Source: Cotesia glomerata
Taxonomy: Eukaryota; Arthropoda; Insecta; Hymenoptera; Braconidae
Length of the DNA stretch: 64,000 bases
Direction of reading: 5' to 3'
Assembly (NCBI RefSeq): GCF_020080835.1
Contig: NC_058162.1
Coordinates: forward strand, 21,582,144-21,646,143
The notes under the pieces are model-generated. The model was not told the origin of the DNA, ran no database searches, and saw nothing but the letters and a program-made list of their open reading frames with translations. Shown here one piece after another: positions 13,329 to 24,793 of this stretch. The number at the start of each line of letters is the position of its first letter. Within the stretch, counting starts at the first letter, position 1. A program made the translations under genes and the position numbers.

Positions 13329-13710
13329 AGGGAATTAGTTGATTCTGTGTACTTGTTAACTATTTTTTCATTTTAACCTTGTTCGTTTTATTAATTTTCG
13401 CCAATTCTTTATATTCAGTTGGCGAAAGATTAAAATATTTTATAGCAACGTAGTGTGGACTTTTACAATATCTCGTTTTATTGATTTTACATAGTTTTAT
13501 CTTTTTGTGTCTAGATCTACCAAATATTCTGCTAAATATCTAATAAATATTGAATTTATTATAAGAAATTCTCATGTATAATTCAATTCATCGTCTTCAA
13601 TGCGTTCAAAATTAGAATTTTCAAATTTTTATGACACAAATAGGCAAAATTACAATTCTAAATAATTATTAAAAAAATTAATCCTTTCTATAGATGTATA
13701 AATAATTTTA

Positions 13711-13714
13711 TAAG
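13711..13714 (+). promoter_or_regulatory. TAAG motif, candidate late-type start site for the 13743 gene
   Basis: The sequence ATAAG lies 32 bp before the ATG at 13743. A/T/G-TAAG is the late promoter core of baculoviruses and has been proposed for nudiviruses. The motif is short and common in AT-rich DNA, so this is suggestive only. Confidence 0.25.
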
Positions 13715-13742
13715 TTAAAATTTCTAAAAATCCAAGTACAAA

Positions 13743-14573
13743 ATGTTAAAATTCACAGACTCTCTAAAACGAAAATCTAGCGATAATGAAACTGAGGACG
13801 ATGATGTTATAATAATGCAAAAATCACAAAATAATCGTGATTCTGAACTATCAAATGAAAATTTCAACATTTACATCGGATTGAAACCACACAGCGTAAT
13901 GTATAATTCGAATGAAGTTAACAAACTGATGCAGTACATCCATCACGTAATAGATTACGCGTGGAACTTTATAGAATCATCAAGATTTACAAATCTACCA
14001 GACAGCGTATGGCATGTTGCAATAAATATGGTATCAACAATATTGAAATACAACAATTTTCCGGGCATCGATAAATGCAAGGTACTGATAACTGAAAACA
14101 GTGTATTACTCAGTGAGCCGATTGTCATTACGCTTAACAACCCGTCAATGACCAGCAACATGTCAGGAGCCGACGTTCCATTATTATCACAGTCACAATC
14201 TCCTTGCCAACAACCCTGCGTTATGGTCTCGCGTAAGTTATTACGTGAGTGTTGCAAAGTAAATCAATTGCCGCAGATAAAATTTGATGACAACACGCGC
14301 TTGGAAAATTTGGAAGAACATGTTATCAACTGCGCTTATGAGCACGTTAAAGAAATTCCGTTGCAGGAAGAATTATTGCAATTATTAGTTGCTGCTGATC
14401 ACGCTGCCAATCACTTTATGGAAGAGATAGCCTATCAAAAAACAGATTACATTAATCATAAAAATTTTGCACGTTCATTCTATACTTTACATTCGAAAAT
14501 TAATATACAATGTAAAATGAATGCTAAACACTTACCATTGAATTTACTTGCGCGCTCTGATTATTATATTTAA
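13743..14573 (+). CDS. Virus-like gene A: intronless protein of 276 aa, function unknown
   Basis: I do not recognise a named family. The frame begins ATG LKFTDSLKRKSSDNE and opens with a short charged, Ser-rich, acidic region (residues about 8-35). A longer mixed alpha/beta-looking body follows, containing PDSVWHVAINMVST, a Ser/Gln-rich linker near residue 145 (LLSQSQSPCQQPC) and several cysteines. There is no signal peptide or membrane segment. The frame is intact and intronless and uses codons normally. It stands between Lis-1 and BUD31 but resembles neither a host gene nor a transposon protein. Intronless structure and its place at the edge of the virus-like cluster suggest a nudivirus-derived bracovirus structural gene. 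That is inference; a lineage-specific wasp gene is the alternative. Confidence 0.7.
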   Translation: MLKFTDSLKRKSSDNETEDDDVIIMQKSQNNRDSELSNENFNIYIGLKPHSVMYNSNEVNKLMQYIHHVIDYAWNFIESSRFTNLPDSVWHVAINMVSTILKYNNFPGIDKCKVLITENSVLLSEPIVITLNNPSMTSNMSGADVPLLSQSQSPCQQPCVMVSRKLLRECCKVNQLPQIKFDDNTRLENLEEHVINCAYEHVKEIPLQEELLQLLVAADHAANHFMEEIAYQKTDYINHKNFARSFYTLHSKINIQCKMNAKHLPLNLLARSDYYI

Positions 14574-15783
14574 GCTTATCATTTAAAATTTATAATTGAA
14601 ATTAATTTTTTTTTCACATTATTGAATCATTAAAAAATTCCTGTAACATGGAAATGTTTGTCACTTAAAAAAAAATAGCGTCTTAAATTCTTACCACCTC
14701 AGACATACTTGCTACCATTTTTAACTTTAAATTACATTTTTTACTGATGATATTGAAGTTGACAAACATAAATTTTTCAAGAATTTTATAGCAATGAAAT
14801 TATTATGAAAAAAATTGAGTAAAAAAAGATGAAAATTAATTTAGCAGATATTTTAGAATTTTTTTAACAAATAAATTATGGCAACAAAAATTGGCATGAA
14901 GGAATTTTCAAAAATTAAAAATCTAATTTTTTTGAACAAATTTGTTTGCTAAAAAAAAATTAAAAAATGTTCTAGTGACTGCTAAGTTCAATGTCATAAA
15001 AAAATTTCACTTGTGAAAATAAAAAAAAATTATTAATAGAAATTTTTAACAGCATTTTTTTATTGTAATTGATTTGTTATAAGAATTTAAAAGCATTTTT
15101 ATTATTGTAATTGACTTTTTATAAAAATAATTAAAAAAAAATTGACAGTTAGCTAACTTTAGCATCATTTTTCACTGTCATATGTTACGATCCCGTTGAT
15201 TTAAAAAAAAATTATTATAAGTTGATTAGTCGTAAAATTTCATACAGAGATTTTCGTTGCTAGTATTTCTAGCGAAGGCCCGGGTCTTGATCACGTTATC
15301 GGAGTGCAACCTGAGCAAATGCTTTTGAATTTTTTGTAAAATTAGAACGAGATAGTGTCTGATAAACATTAAACAGGTCACTTGAAATTGACGTTACTAA
15401 ACTGTTAAAATTTGTTTTCAACAATTAATTTTTTTAACATTTAAGCATTTACACTTAGCTTATTGATCCTATTATCTTTATTCCCATAATTGTTAAATAT
15501 TGTTCTTTTTTTTTTCATCATTATTAGATTTCAGAGATTATATATTTATTATTAAATCATTAGTTTCATAAAATTAATCCTATCTGTTTTCTTTTTTTTA
15601 TATTTAATTTAATTTTGCTACACCTGTACTTTAATATAAATCTATGCATATTTTTGTCATTCGGCTATTTGCCTTGACATAAAAACTGAATAAATAAATA
15701 AATAAATCCAGACTCGTTAGCAAAAATTGTCATAATTACAATGAGTATAAGCTGTACGGTCTGCCTGATATCGATTGATTCTC

Positions 15784-17052
15784 TACCCAGATAGCAAAAT
15801 GACGTATTAAGTTATTCCGAATGAGCTCAGATTTCTGATTTGGACGTCAGAGTCTACGTCTAAAAGACGTCTTTAAGACCTTCTGAAGAGGTGGAATGCG
15901 CCGCTTATTGTAGACTTTAAGAACTCATCAAAACGAGCTCTTAAAGAGCTCTTTTTTCTGAACTCGCACAAATGAATGATTTTTGATCTCTATACGCTAT
16001 TATAATGATAACAATAATAAGAACACAACAAAAATAATATTAATAATAATAATAAAAGTAAATTATGAAAAATATTTCAGAGTTTCATGAAGCACCGATG
16101 CTGATTTCGAATGTTTATTATTTTAGTTAGACCTAATATTGTCGGTTTAAAAAGAGAAAGTGAAAATCGCAATAGCCGTAACTAAGATTCGAACCCGAGT
16201 CGCGCGCGTGCTAGATCGATACCTAACCCCCTACGCTGTTCAAACGATATAGATAGTAATGAAATGTTGCGATCATTGTCTATATTATTTATTCTATTTA
16301 TATACTAAAAAATATTCAAAAGTCTACCTGTAATATTTTTTTAAATAGTCTATATAAATTTTGTTTACTTTTCACAATATCTAATAGATAAATTAATGAA
16401 TATTAAAAATTCAACAATAATTAATAAGTATATAGTTATAAGATATCGTTAAATTCGAATAAAATGTTTAAAATTGATACATGCAAAGTACTCCTTAAAT
16501 GTAGAAAGTTCACATAATTTTTTCAGATTAGAATCCAATTTTATTATTTTATCTAAATTAGTTTGATTACGAACCAGATTTTAACATTATTGCCTATTAC
16601 TTTATAATATAATTTAAAATTTTTGAAAAATTTAATTAACCTGGATTAAGAGAAATGAGTTAACCTATGCCAAGTGTATTTCTATATATTAATCTATTCA
16701 AATTGTTTTAAATCATTTAATTCGAATTATTTTTAATCATTTTCAATTTAATTTATCAATCAGGAAAGTAATAAATTAAAAATGAATAAGATTTTGACAG
16801 CTTTATATTAGAAAGAAATTTGTGTTTTTGTTTATAATGTCTATAAGCTCATTATACGCAACTCAAAAAGAAGTCCAAAAAAGGGACTCAGTTATATGTC
16901 AGAAAATTGACTCCAAACTTATGAGTTCATTAAGAGCTCTTAGTTCTGACCTCGTAAAAAAGAGCTCCTTAAGACGTCACATTAGGATTTCTATAAGAAG
17001 TTTTTTAAAAGACTTCATACTGAAATCTTTCTGACTTGGATGCTGACTGGGA
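15784..17052. mobile_element. Probable non-autonomous inverted-repeat element
   Basis: The ends pair imperfectly: CTACCCAGATAGCA at the left and TGCTGACTGGGAT at the right. Both subterminal zones are full of GAGCTC, GACGTC and AAGAC motifs in inverted orientation, such as CGAGCTCTTAAAGAGCTC near 15935 and TTAAGAGCTCTTAG near 16929. It is non-coding and the family is unrecognised. Confidence 0.45.
16172..16243 (-). repeat. tRNA-like segment (SINE head or tRNA-derived relic)
   Basis: Read on the minus strand, the sequence has a B-box-like GGGTTCGAATCTTAG and, about 30 bp before it, an A-box-like AGCGTAGGGGGTTAGG. The acceptor stem does not close and the anticodon region (GATCTAGCACGCGCG) is irregular. 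This is therefore a tRNA-derived repeat rather than a working tRNA gene. Confidence 0.45.
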
Positions 17053-17597
17053 TAATGAGACCAAGCCTGTAAAACATAGAAATTAAGTTAGCCAAATTTT
17101 AGAAATATAACACGTATGTTTATTTATGTAAAACATTTAAAAAAATGAAAATTTAATTTGTTTTGAATTATTAAAAAATTTAATGATGAATTATTGTTTG
17201 TTTTCGCTTTTTTTTTACCTGTAACAATAACTCAACTTAAACACATGTGTGTATAATTGAAGTCTAAGGACGCTACCACCAGATGGCCTTTAAGTTTGTT
17301 TCTCTGACTAGAGTCCTTCGCTATCCAACTCCACAGTGTTGGCTTTCACTGTCACTTTCTGTGTTGAGGAGTAATCTTCTAATCTAAACAACATCTAAAG
17401 TGATTCATACAGAAACTTCTACATCATTTTATTCATTTTTCAATTGTATAAAATTTTATAATTCTGCTAAATAAAAAATAGTTCAGTGCTAAATTTAAAG
17501 ATTACAAAAGCTTTAATGCTAAATTGGAAATTTATTTACTTATACCACGTGGAAAATTTTCTTGTAACCTTAAATAATTCTGTACACAAAAGTAACA

Positions 17598-18032
17598 ATG
17601 CCAAAAGTTCGCAGAAGTAAAAAGTCACCGCCAGAAGGATGGGATCTGATTGAGCCAACGTTGGAGGAACTGGAATCCAAAATGAGGGAAGCTGAAACAG
17701 AAACTCATGAAGGTAAAAGAATACATGAGTCACTATGGCCAGTTTTCAAAGTTCATCATCAAAAGTCTAGGTACATATACGATCTCTTTTACCAGAGAAA
17801 AGCTATAAGCAGAGAATTATATGACTATTGTGTGAACGAAAAAATTGCTGACAAAAATCTCATTTCCAAGTGGAAGAAAACTGGGTACGAAAATTTGTGT
17901 TGTCTTCGATGCATCCAAACGAGAGATACTAATTTTAAAACAAACTGTATTTGTCGAGTTCCTAAAGGGAAGTTGGAAGAAGGTAGAGTCGTAGAATGCA
18001 TACATTGTGGTTGTCGAGGATGTTCAGGTTGA
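17598..18032 (+). CDS. BUD31: BUD31 (G10), spliceosomal zinc protein
   Basis: BUD31 is a small nuclear protein of the activated spliceosome, present in nearly all eukaryotes. The 144-residue frame has the family's exact usual length. It starts [20 protein letters not shown] and ends in the Cys-rich zinc-binding region ([15 protein letters not shown], then [11 protein letters not shown]). All the expected cysteines are present and the reading is intact. The coding region has no intron here. A polyadenylation-type AATAAA follows about 20 bp after the stop. It lies within the virus-like cluster, between genes A and B. It could be the native gene or an intact retrocopy; the lack of a visible poly-A tail or target duplication favours the native gene. 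Confidence 0.96.
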   Translation: MPKVRRSKKSPPEGWDLIEPTLEELESKMREAETETHEGKRIHESLWPVFKVHHQKSRYIYDLFYQRKAISRELYDYCVNEKIADKNLISKWKKTGYENLCCLRCIQTRDTNFKTNCICRVPKGKLEEGRVVECIHCGCRGCSG

Positions 18033-18254
18033 ATGAGTCGAGCTTGAAATAAAATTATTTTTATTGTAAGTGTAAAAATTTCATTGTACGGTAGGATTTT
18101 TCAATACATTTTTTGAAACAATTTGAGAAGACTATAATTATTTTATTTAATCCACTTTTCCATGAATTAAACTTTTTAATGATTTAATCTTTGCATATTC
18201 AAATAGATAAATAAAAACTTTAAGGTTTGTTATTTGTGAATTTAATTGTAATTA

Positions 18255-18850
18255 AACCATAATTATAAATAATTAAGAAAGACCTTAGTACCTTGTAATC
18301 ATTTTTAAAATTAAGTTAACAACAAATAATGAGAATAAGTTAATGATTTAAGGTAAAAGACCCCATTAGTGGCGGGGACCTCATTACTGACACTTTCTTT
18401 GGTTTTGGTACTTATTCAATTAATGAAATCATTAATTTCAATAATAAATATATTATTTCTAATCTTTAAGACCTTTAGATTAAAAAAATTTTTAATTTTT
18501 ATTCCAAGTAGAATATTTTTTCATTGAAAAAAAAAGTGCCACTACTAGGGGTTAAAGGTGCCACTAATACGGTCTTTTACCTTATATTATAGTTACACAT
18601 TTAAAAATTTAGATTGTTAGTTTAATGTTTAAGACAAGTGATATAGAAGAACAAAAATGATAATTGAAAATTTGACAAATTGTAGAATACATATTGAATA
18701 CAAACAAATTTAATTATTAAGTCATTTTTTAAAAATAATCATAATTATTATTAAAATTGTTTCCTGACTCGCGAAGCACCACTTAATTATTATATTAAAT
18801 AAATTTATTATTTAGAATATTAATTTTTATTTTGAAAATTATCTTGTTTA
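18255..18850 (+). repeat. Repeat copy B of the Lis-1 3' flank sequence, interrupted by a transposon
   Basis: This is colinear with 10764-11280 but lacks about 160 bp of copy A after GACAAATT and carries the 232-bp element 18351-18582. Copy B begins about 220 bp after the BUD31 stop and ends about 120 bp before the 3' end of virus-like gene B. Confidence 0.8.
18351..18582. mobile_element. 232-bp MITE with TA target duplication
   Basis: Inverted ends AGGTAAAAGACC and GGTCTTTTACCT are flanked by TA on both sides (18349-18350 and 18583-18584). Copy A at 10764-11280 is the unoccupied version: it reads GTTTATATTATAG where copy B reads GATTTA-element-TATATTATAG. This proves a two-base TA duplication. 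A sister copy is at 55826-56058. Confidence 0.85.
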
Positions 18851-18969
18851 TTCTAGACACAAATATTTTTATGTGAATTAAATTCTAAAAAAGAAAAACA
18901 GAATTTCATAATTTATCCATTCAAATAATACTGAAAAAATTGTTTTTTTTTTTTTCTGTAATAAACAAA

Positions 18970-19683
18970 CTAAATTTCCCATTTCAATGTATGAACTTCC
19001 AAAAATGGCCTGACATAAAATCCCATTTCATTATTATTCTTAAGCATGACATTTTGCAAATTAATTAACGATGTAGCCAAAGTAACGAATACTGATCCAG
19101 TTAAAATAATTTGTTTGGAGCCATAAATATTTGACCGATTATTATAAACTAGTAATTCATAAGATGTATTTCTAATATGTGCCTGTTGCGAGCGTATCAT
19201 TTGAATAATATCAATGTTATTGTTTATTTTTCGTTTTGCATCTGATTCCGGATACTTTAGAGATACAGTACCTTTTGCGATCAAATCAGGTTCACTAAAC
19301 GGTGGTTTAGTTTTTAAGCGCAGCAATGGTAGCAATTTGTTACGTACGAAATGATAATTTTGACTTCTATAACGGCAGATTGCTGATAAATAAACGTCAA
19401 TATACTTTTCCAATTGGTTTATTCGGTCAATGTTTTTTTCTTCAATGTACTGATTGAAGATCGTCAAATTTACGATGTCGCGTAATTCGAGTAAGTCTTT
19501 AATACCATACTCTTTCTTCTGACATAACGATACTATTTTGTCGATTATGTTAATATTGAATGCTGCTTTATCAATGCCATAAAAATTATGCAACACACCT
19601 CCACCGACTTCACTTAGTTTCAATAATTTCTGATAAGAATCATCGGGATCCAAAGGTTCAACTAGTGGTTCAGCAGTTGCCAT
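18970..19683 (-). CDS. Virus-like gene B: intronless protein of 237 aa, function unknown
   Basis: I do not recognise a named family with certainty. The frame starts at ATG 19683 with MATAEPLVEPLDPDDSYQKL, runs through a helical middle (about residues 50-125, with DLLELRDIVNLTIF and YIEEKNIDRINQLEKYIDVY) and ends in a more beta-like region (about residues 165-237). There is no signal peptide. The protein is intact, intronless and shows no transposon features. Its predicted size is near 27 kDa, which fits the small structural proteins reported for bracovirus particles. I do not assign a specific one. It lies on the minus strand with its 3' end next to repeat copy B. Confidence 0.7.
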   Translation of the reverse strand: MATAEPLVEPLDPDDSYQKLLKLSEVGGGVLHNFYGIDKAAFNINIIDKIVSLCQKKEYGIKDLLELRDIVNLTIFNQYIEEKNIDRINQLEKYIDVYLSAICRYRSQNYHFVRNKLLPLLRLKTKPPFSEPDLIAKGTVSLKYPESDAKRKINNNIDIIQMIRSQQAHIRNTSYELLVYNNRSNIYGSKQIILTGSVFVTLATSLINLQNVMLKNNNEMGFYVRPFLEVHTLKWEI

Positions 19684-21197
19684 TTGTTACAATTTTTTTC
19701 AAAACAAATTTCCTTTATTCGTTATTTTAATTAAGTAAAATACTTTGCAGTGATGACTAATTTATCACGAAAATTCTAGTACTAATATAAAGATACATAT
19801 TTTTTGAAAATATTTTTTCCTGAAAAATTGTCATAGTGTTTTTACCTGTTTTGTTATTAAGTTATTATATACCCTTTTGTATGAGAGTTACATCAGAAGA
19901 AATCACACAAGCAATGTATTAATGTCAACTGTTACCCATATAGCAATCTTTTTCAAGGCTTGAGCAAGTCTGGTCGCAATTTCGATAGTTGTTAGTATCT
20001 TTTTCTACCTATGAGTCTTGCTCTAAATACTTGTAGCAAATTCAATAGACAAGTCTTGAACAAACCTTGTACAATAACTTTGGGCCAGATTATACCTCAA
20101 GAATTGTGTAAGAAAATTGAGAAAATCTGAAGATGCTCATCGATAAACTAACTATATCGATTCTTGAGAAATACTGACACCAGAAGCATGCTGAATATAC
20201 TTGTGCAAGACCTGCTTAAGATCTGCTCAAGATCAGATGTTTTCGAATGACTGTTCGCATCATTCTACCCCTCTTATATTTACTATAGGATCAGTGGATC
20301 TCATTCAGCTTAAACATTTAGAGTATAGACCTACTGTTTTATCGATCAAGACAAAATTATTTTAAAATGAGCACCACTGAATCAATACATCTTCAAGTAG
20401 TGGAGGGGAAAAAGTGCTATAAAATATATAATGCATCATGTATCTTGAGCAAGTCACGCTTCAACATTTGTTGTTAGTTTTTGGTTCACAAATGCTTTAG
20501 AAATGAACAAATAACTGAGAGTTACGGATCTTGAGCAAATCATGGATAAGTGTCTGTTGTGAGTTTCTGATTCAAAAAATCCGTCAGAAAGTTTTTCAAT
20601 GCACCTTACATTAGACTTGTCTCAAACGCATGTTAACTGGGTAGTACCATGGAAATAAAAATAATTTCATAAAATGAAAAAAAGTGTGTGCGTGTAACCT
20701 TTACGCGCGATTGAACTAAAACTTCTTTGGCGTTGACGGCATATATCACTGAAATGATTAAATTTTAACTTGAATAATAAATATCACATTATAATTTAAT
20801 TATATTTGGCTCCCCGCCTTTATTAATCCCGTCAAAGTTTCTCAGCAAAAATGTTTCACAATTATTTACAATTAAGTACAATTATTTCTAAAAAAAAACA
20901 TTAACATGGCCCTTTTATTATGGTTTTTGTGTGAAAAAATATTGTACAAGAAATTATTGCTGACAATTTTTGTTGCGAGAAATTTTGCATAAGAAAAAAG
21001 AGACGGTCACCGATATTTTGCATACTATTGTCAAGATAATTTAATGGAGATTAATTTGACACTTTTCAAAAATTTATTTAGTTTACTAGAAACGGAAAAA
21101 ACCTCAAAATAGGTCAAAAAATTTTCCTGTCCGTCATGTATGAAACTCTGAAAACACTATAACTTGCGAAAAAATGCATCAATTAAGTTAAATTTTT
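19684..21197. other. Intergenic stretch with a probable inverted-repeat element
   Basis: No gene was found. From about 19932 (TTACCCATATAGC) to about 20645 (GTTAACTGGGTAG) the ends form an imperfect inverted repeat, and CTTGAGCAAGTC-like motifs recur inside, as in a non-autonomous transposon. The rest is AT-rich unique sequence. Confidence 0.45.
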
Positions 21198-21631
21198 AAC
21201 TTCCCGCTAAGAAAATTGAAAATTTTCAAAAATCGGGAAGTTATTGGTTTTACCCCGTTTTTCAAAAATCGAGTTTTCATCAGATCTCGACTTTTTGAGG
21301 TCCTAGGAAGCTTTCCTGACTATTCCCGCGAGGGTGTCACTATGTCTGTCTGTATGTATGTATGTGTGTGTGTGTGTTTTTTTTTTTAACTTAGGGGGGG
21401 GGGGAATCCCTTTTACGGATTCCAGGCATAGCTGTTCGGCCTGGATATGTGGCGACTCGACGCAGCGTCATACTACAACTCGACGCTAACGCCCCTACCC
21501 ACTAAACCCTAAACCCCTTTTCTTCTTTCCTCTAATCCCTCATGGAAACCGCCGTCAGGCATTACTTCGTGAGGGGAGGATCTAGCTACTGCTATTCCTT
21601 CTGGTGGCTAAGGTGTTATTTTTCCTTCCTT

Positions 21632-24613
21632 CTAGTTTCTGTCATTTGCCCTTTTTCTTTCAATGGAACGCAGCTCTGTAAGCACTTCGGTGGTAAACGT
21701 GCTTGTGGCGTTCCAGGCAGCTTCGGATGACAGCATTTCTTCTACTATTGACTCTGGTGTGATTTTCTTGTTCAGGATCTTCTCTAACTCATCATGCTGT
21801 GGGTTAAAACGAGGGTACTCAAAGAAAACGTGCTCCGCATTTTCAGCAACTCTTGGGCAAGACGGACACTCTGGGGAATTATCGTGCTTAAAGCGATGAA
21901 GGTACTCCCGGAAACAGCCGTGTCCTGACAACATCTAGGTCAGATAGTAGTTGGCCTCGCCGTGATTCCGGTTAAGCCAAACGTCAATCCTTGGTATAAG
22001 TCGATGAGTCCATCTTCCCTTCTCCGCAGCATCCCATAGTTGTTGCCATCTTGCTATACTATGTTGTCGCTCTTCAGTTCTCAGTTCTTCAGCTCTCAGT
22101 GTAGATGACCTCTTTCGGTGGTATAGGTTCCGTCTTTCCTCAGCTAGGACTCTAAGAGGCAGAGTTCCAGAAATGACGCAGACTGCCTCCTCGGATATTG
22201 TGCGGAAGGCGCTTGCAACTCTCAGTGCACTTAATCGGTAGACCGGTCCGGCTTTCCTCCATGATTCTTGGGTCTTCAGCGCGTCTGCCCAAACGGATAT
22301 TCCATATGTGAGCACTGATGTGACTACTGACGACAGCAATAGTCTCCTGCTCTGCTTCGGGCCTCCAACATTCGGCATCAGTCTTGATAGGCTAGTTACC
22401 ACCGCTGATGCTTTAGCACTTACGTGTTCGACCTGTTGTTTAAAGTTCAGTCGGGCATCCAGCGTCACCCCAAAATATCGGATAAATGGTTGCGATGCGA
22501 TCTCCTGCTCGCCGACATTCAGCTTGATGTTTTCTACGATCTTTCTGCTGGTGATGAGCACACCTTCAGTTTTGTGCTTGGCTAACTCCAACTTCATCAT
22601 CTCCATCCATAGGTTAATCCGGCTAAATGTGATATCGAAAGCCAGATTGATCTCTTCCAAGTGTTTCGCGACAATCACTACCGCTACATCATCGGCATAT
22701 GCAACAAGCTTCACCTCTGATGGTAATGCAACTCTCAGGAGACCATCATACATGATGTTCCACAGGAAAGGACCCAAAACCGAGCCCTGTGGCACTCCTC
22801 CGGTTATTTCGTACTCCCTTGGACCGTTTTTCGTGTCATATTTGAGGACTCTGTCTGTAAAGTAGTTTCCTACCATTCTGCGCAGGTATCCTGGCACTTC
22901 TTTATCTTCGAGAGCTCGCATGATGCAGTCCCAGTTAGCGGAATTGAAGGCATTTTTTATGTCCAAGGCAGCCACTAAACAATACTTCTTTCTGCCACGT
23001 TCCCATCTCTTTCCAGCGATTGCCTCCTTAGCTGTATCGACCACCAGGTTGATCGCATCCAGCGTTGATCGTCCTTTCCGGAAACCACACTGGCCTTCTG
23101 CTAGGAGTGGATCGACGACTGCTTCTATTCGTTGGTGCATTATACGCTCTAATATCTTACCCGCTGTATCCAGCATGCAGAGTGGTCGGTAGGATGATGG
23201 CTCGTCCGGTGGCTTCTTCCCTTTAGGGAGAAGTACAAGTCTTTGCTGTTTCCATCTTCTAGGTAAAATCCCTTCTTTGAGGCACGAATCGTAGGTATCT
23301 AAGAATAGATTTGGCGCTGCTTTAATAGCTGTTTTTAATGCAATATTCGGGATTCCATCCAATCCCGGCGCCTTATTATTCCCTACTCGGTTGCACGCCT
23401 CCATCAGTTCCTCTTCTGTGACAGGTGGAATGTCTTCTTGATTTACTGGCAATGAAGAATAGCCGAACTTACTTTGTCGAGGAAACAGCGTAGAAACTAT
23501 TCTTTCCAGGAGCTGTGAACACGTAGGTGATGGCATTGGCTGGCGCTTCAGGTGGGTCATGACCACCCTATACGGTCTGCCCCATGGGTCCTTTTCTACC
23601 TCATCGACGAGTTCCTTCCAACAGCGTCTTTTGCTATCTTTGATGGCCTTGTTCAGTTCTCGACGGGCCTTTTTGTATTCTGCGACCAGCTCCGCAGAGT
23701 TAGGTCGTCGGTGGCCACGCTGTGATAATCTTTTCTTTTTGTGACAGGCTGTGCGAAGGGCGTTAATCTGATCATTCCACCAGTGCACCGATGGTCTTTT
23801 ATTGATGCCACGCTTACGGGGCATGTAGGTGTCGCACGCCTGGGCAATTCTCGTCATTAAGTCCTTCGTCTTCTCTACAGCATTTCCTGTGATGATGGTC
23901 GAGTCACTGTCTAAGGCTACTACCAAAGCTTCCGAGTCAAAGTCTTTCACTTTCCATCCAGCTGCATTAGTTTGTCTAGTTGCTCTTTGAGGGTTCCGAC
24001 CAGCCGATATTTCCCAAAGTATTGCACTGTGGTCGCTGGCGGTGTAGGTGTTTAAGACTTCCCAAGAATAGTTTCCTTTCAATAAGCTGCTGCTGACGAA
24101 TGTGAGGTCTATTATCGAACTAGCCTCTCCCTTGGTATATGTTGGTGTCTCACCGATGTTGAGAAGGACCACGTCCAGTGAGGCCATTGCTTCACGTAGT
24201 GCCTTGCCTCGCGCATTAGTCTGCTTGCTGCCCTAGTCTACCGCCCAGGAATTGAAGTCCCCTGCTATAGCTACTGGGTAGTATTGCTTTGCGTCTTCGG
24301 TCAGTCGATCCAGGAAGTCAGTAAAGTCGGCAATGGAAAGGCTAGGTGGTGCATAGCAACTATAAAAACGGATGTCGTTAATAGACGCTGCTACAAAGCC
24401 GATGCTATCATTGCTCACTATGCTCTGGAAGGGAAGTTTGCCACAGGACCAGATGACAACCTTGGTGGTGCTGTCAGTTTCCTAAGGTTGGTTATTCAGG
24501 TGTCTGTATGGCTCTGCTATTATTACTAAATCAAGCTCTAATTCACGCACGGTCTGCACGAACAGGTCATGCGCGGCCTCACAGTGATTGAGGTTAAGCT
24601 GTAATATCCTCAT
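21632..24613 (-). pseudogene. ORF2 of the non-LTR element: endonuclease-reverse transcriptase with three stops
   Basis: The frame from ATG 24613 to 21632 is 993 codons. It reads an N-terminal AP-type endonuclease (starts MRILQLNLNHCEAAHDL, later AIAGDFNSWAVD, and DLTFVSSS with SDH near TASDHSAILWE). The reverse transcriptase follows, with YRPLCMLDTAGKILERI, GQCGFRKGRSTLDAI, ALDIKNAFNSANW, GGVPQGSVLGPFLWN and the catalytic YADD in VAYADDVAVV. A C-terminal Cys/His motif follows (CPSCPRVAENAEHVFFEY, where a final Cys appears changed to Tyr). In-frame TAG stops are at 24482-24484, 24233-24235 and 21935-21937. The first two stand where Trp is expected and the last where Gln is expected. All are single transitions. 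It encodes target-primed retrotransposition machinery, now inactive. Confidence 0.9.
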
Positions 24614-24793
24614 GTTTGCTTGCTTGTCATTCTCTGGAGTGCCTCTTTGTATACCAGGCACCTGTATGTGCCGGCGTGATGGGCAGCGTTCTCTACGCTC
24701 TTATTTTCCGCGTATAATACACACTTAGGGTTGTTACAGTCCGTAATCTTGTGTCCTTCTTGGCCGCATCTGATGCATAGCTTGGATCGATCT

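Larger units (their letters stand above)
14574..17597. other. Intergenic stretch with repeats
   Basis: It is AT-rich with no convincing coding frame. It contains an imperfect inverted-repeat element (about 15784-17052), a tRNA-like segment (16172-16243) and long A/T runs. The frame at 16822-17034 lies inside the repeat and is built from AAGAGCTC-type repeat motifs. Confidence 0.5.

Noticed and set aside
13955..14257. 100-residue minus-strand frame
   Set aside because: It lies wholly opposite virus-like gene A, which has the better composition and start context.
16172..16243. Possible tRNA gene
   Set aside because: Only A- and B-box-like motifs are present; stems do not close, so it was kept only as a tRNA-derived repeat.
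17536..17733. Minus-strand hydrophobic frame over the BUD31 start
   Set aside because: Antisense shadow of a firmly identified gene.
22308..23744. Plus-strand frames opposite the reverse transcriptase
   Set aside because: They are antisense shadows of ORF2 without protein-like motifs.
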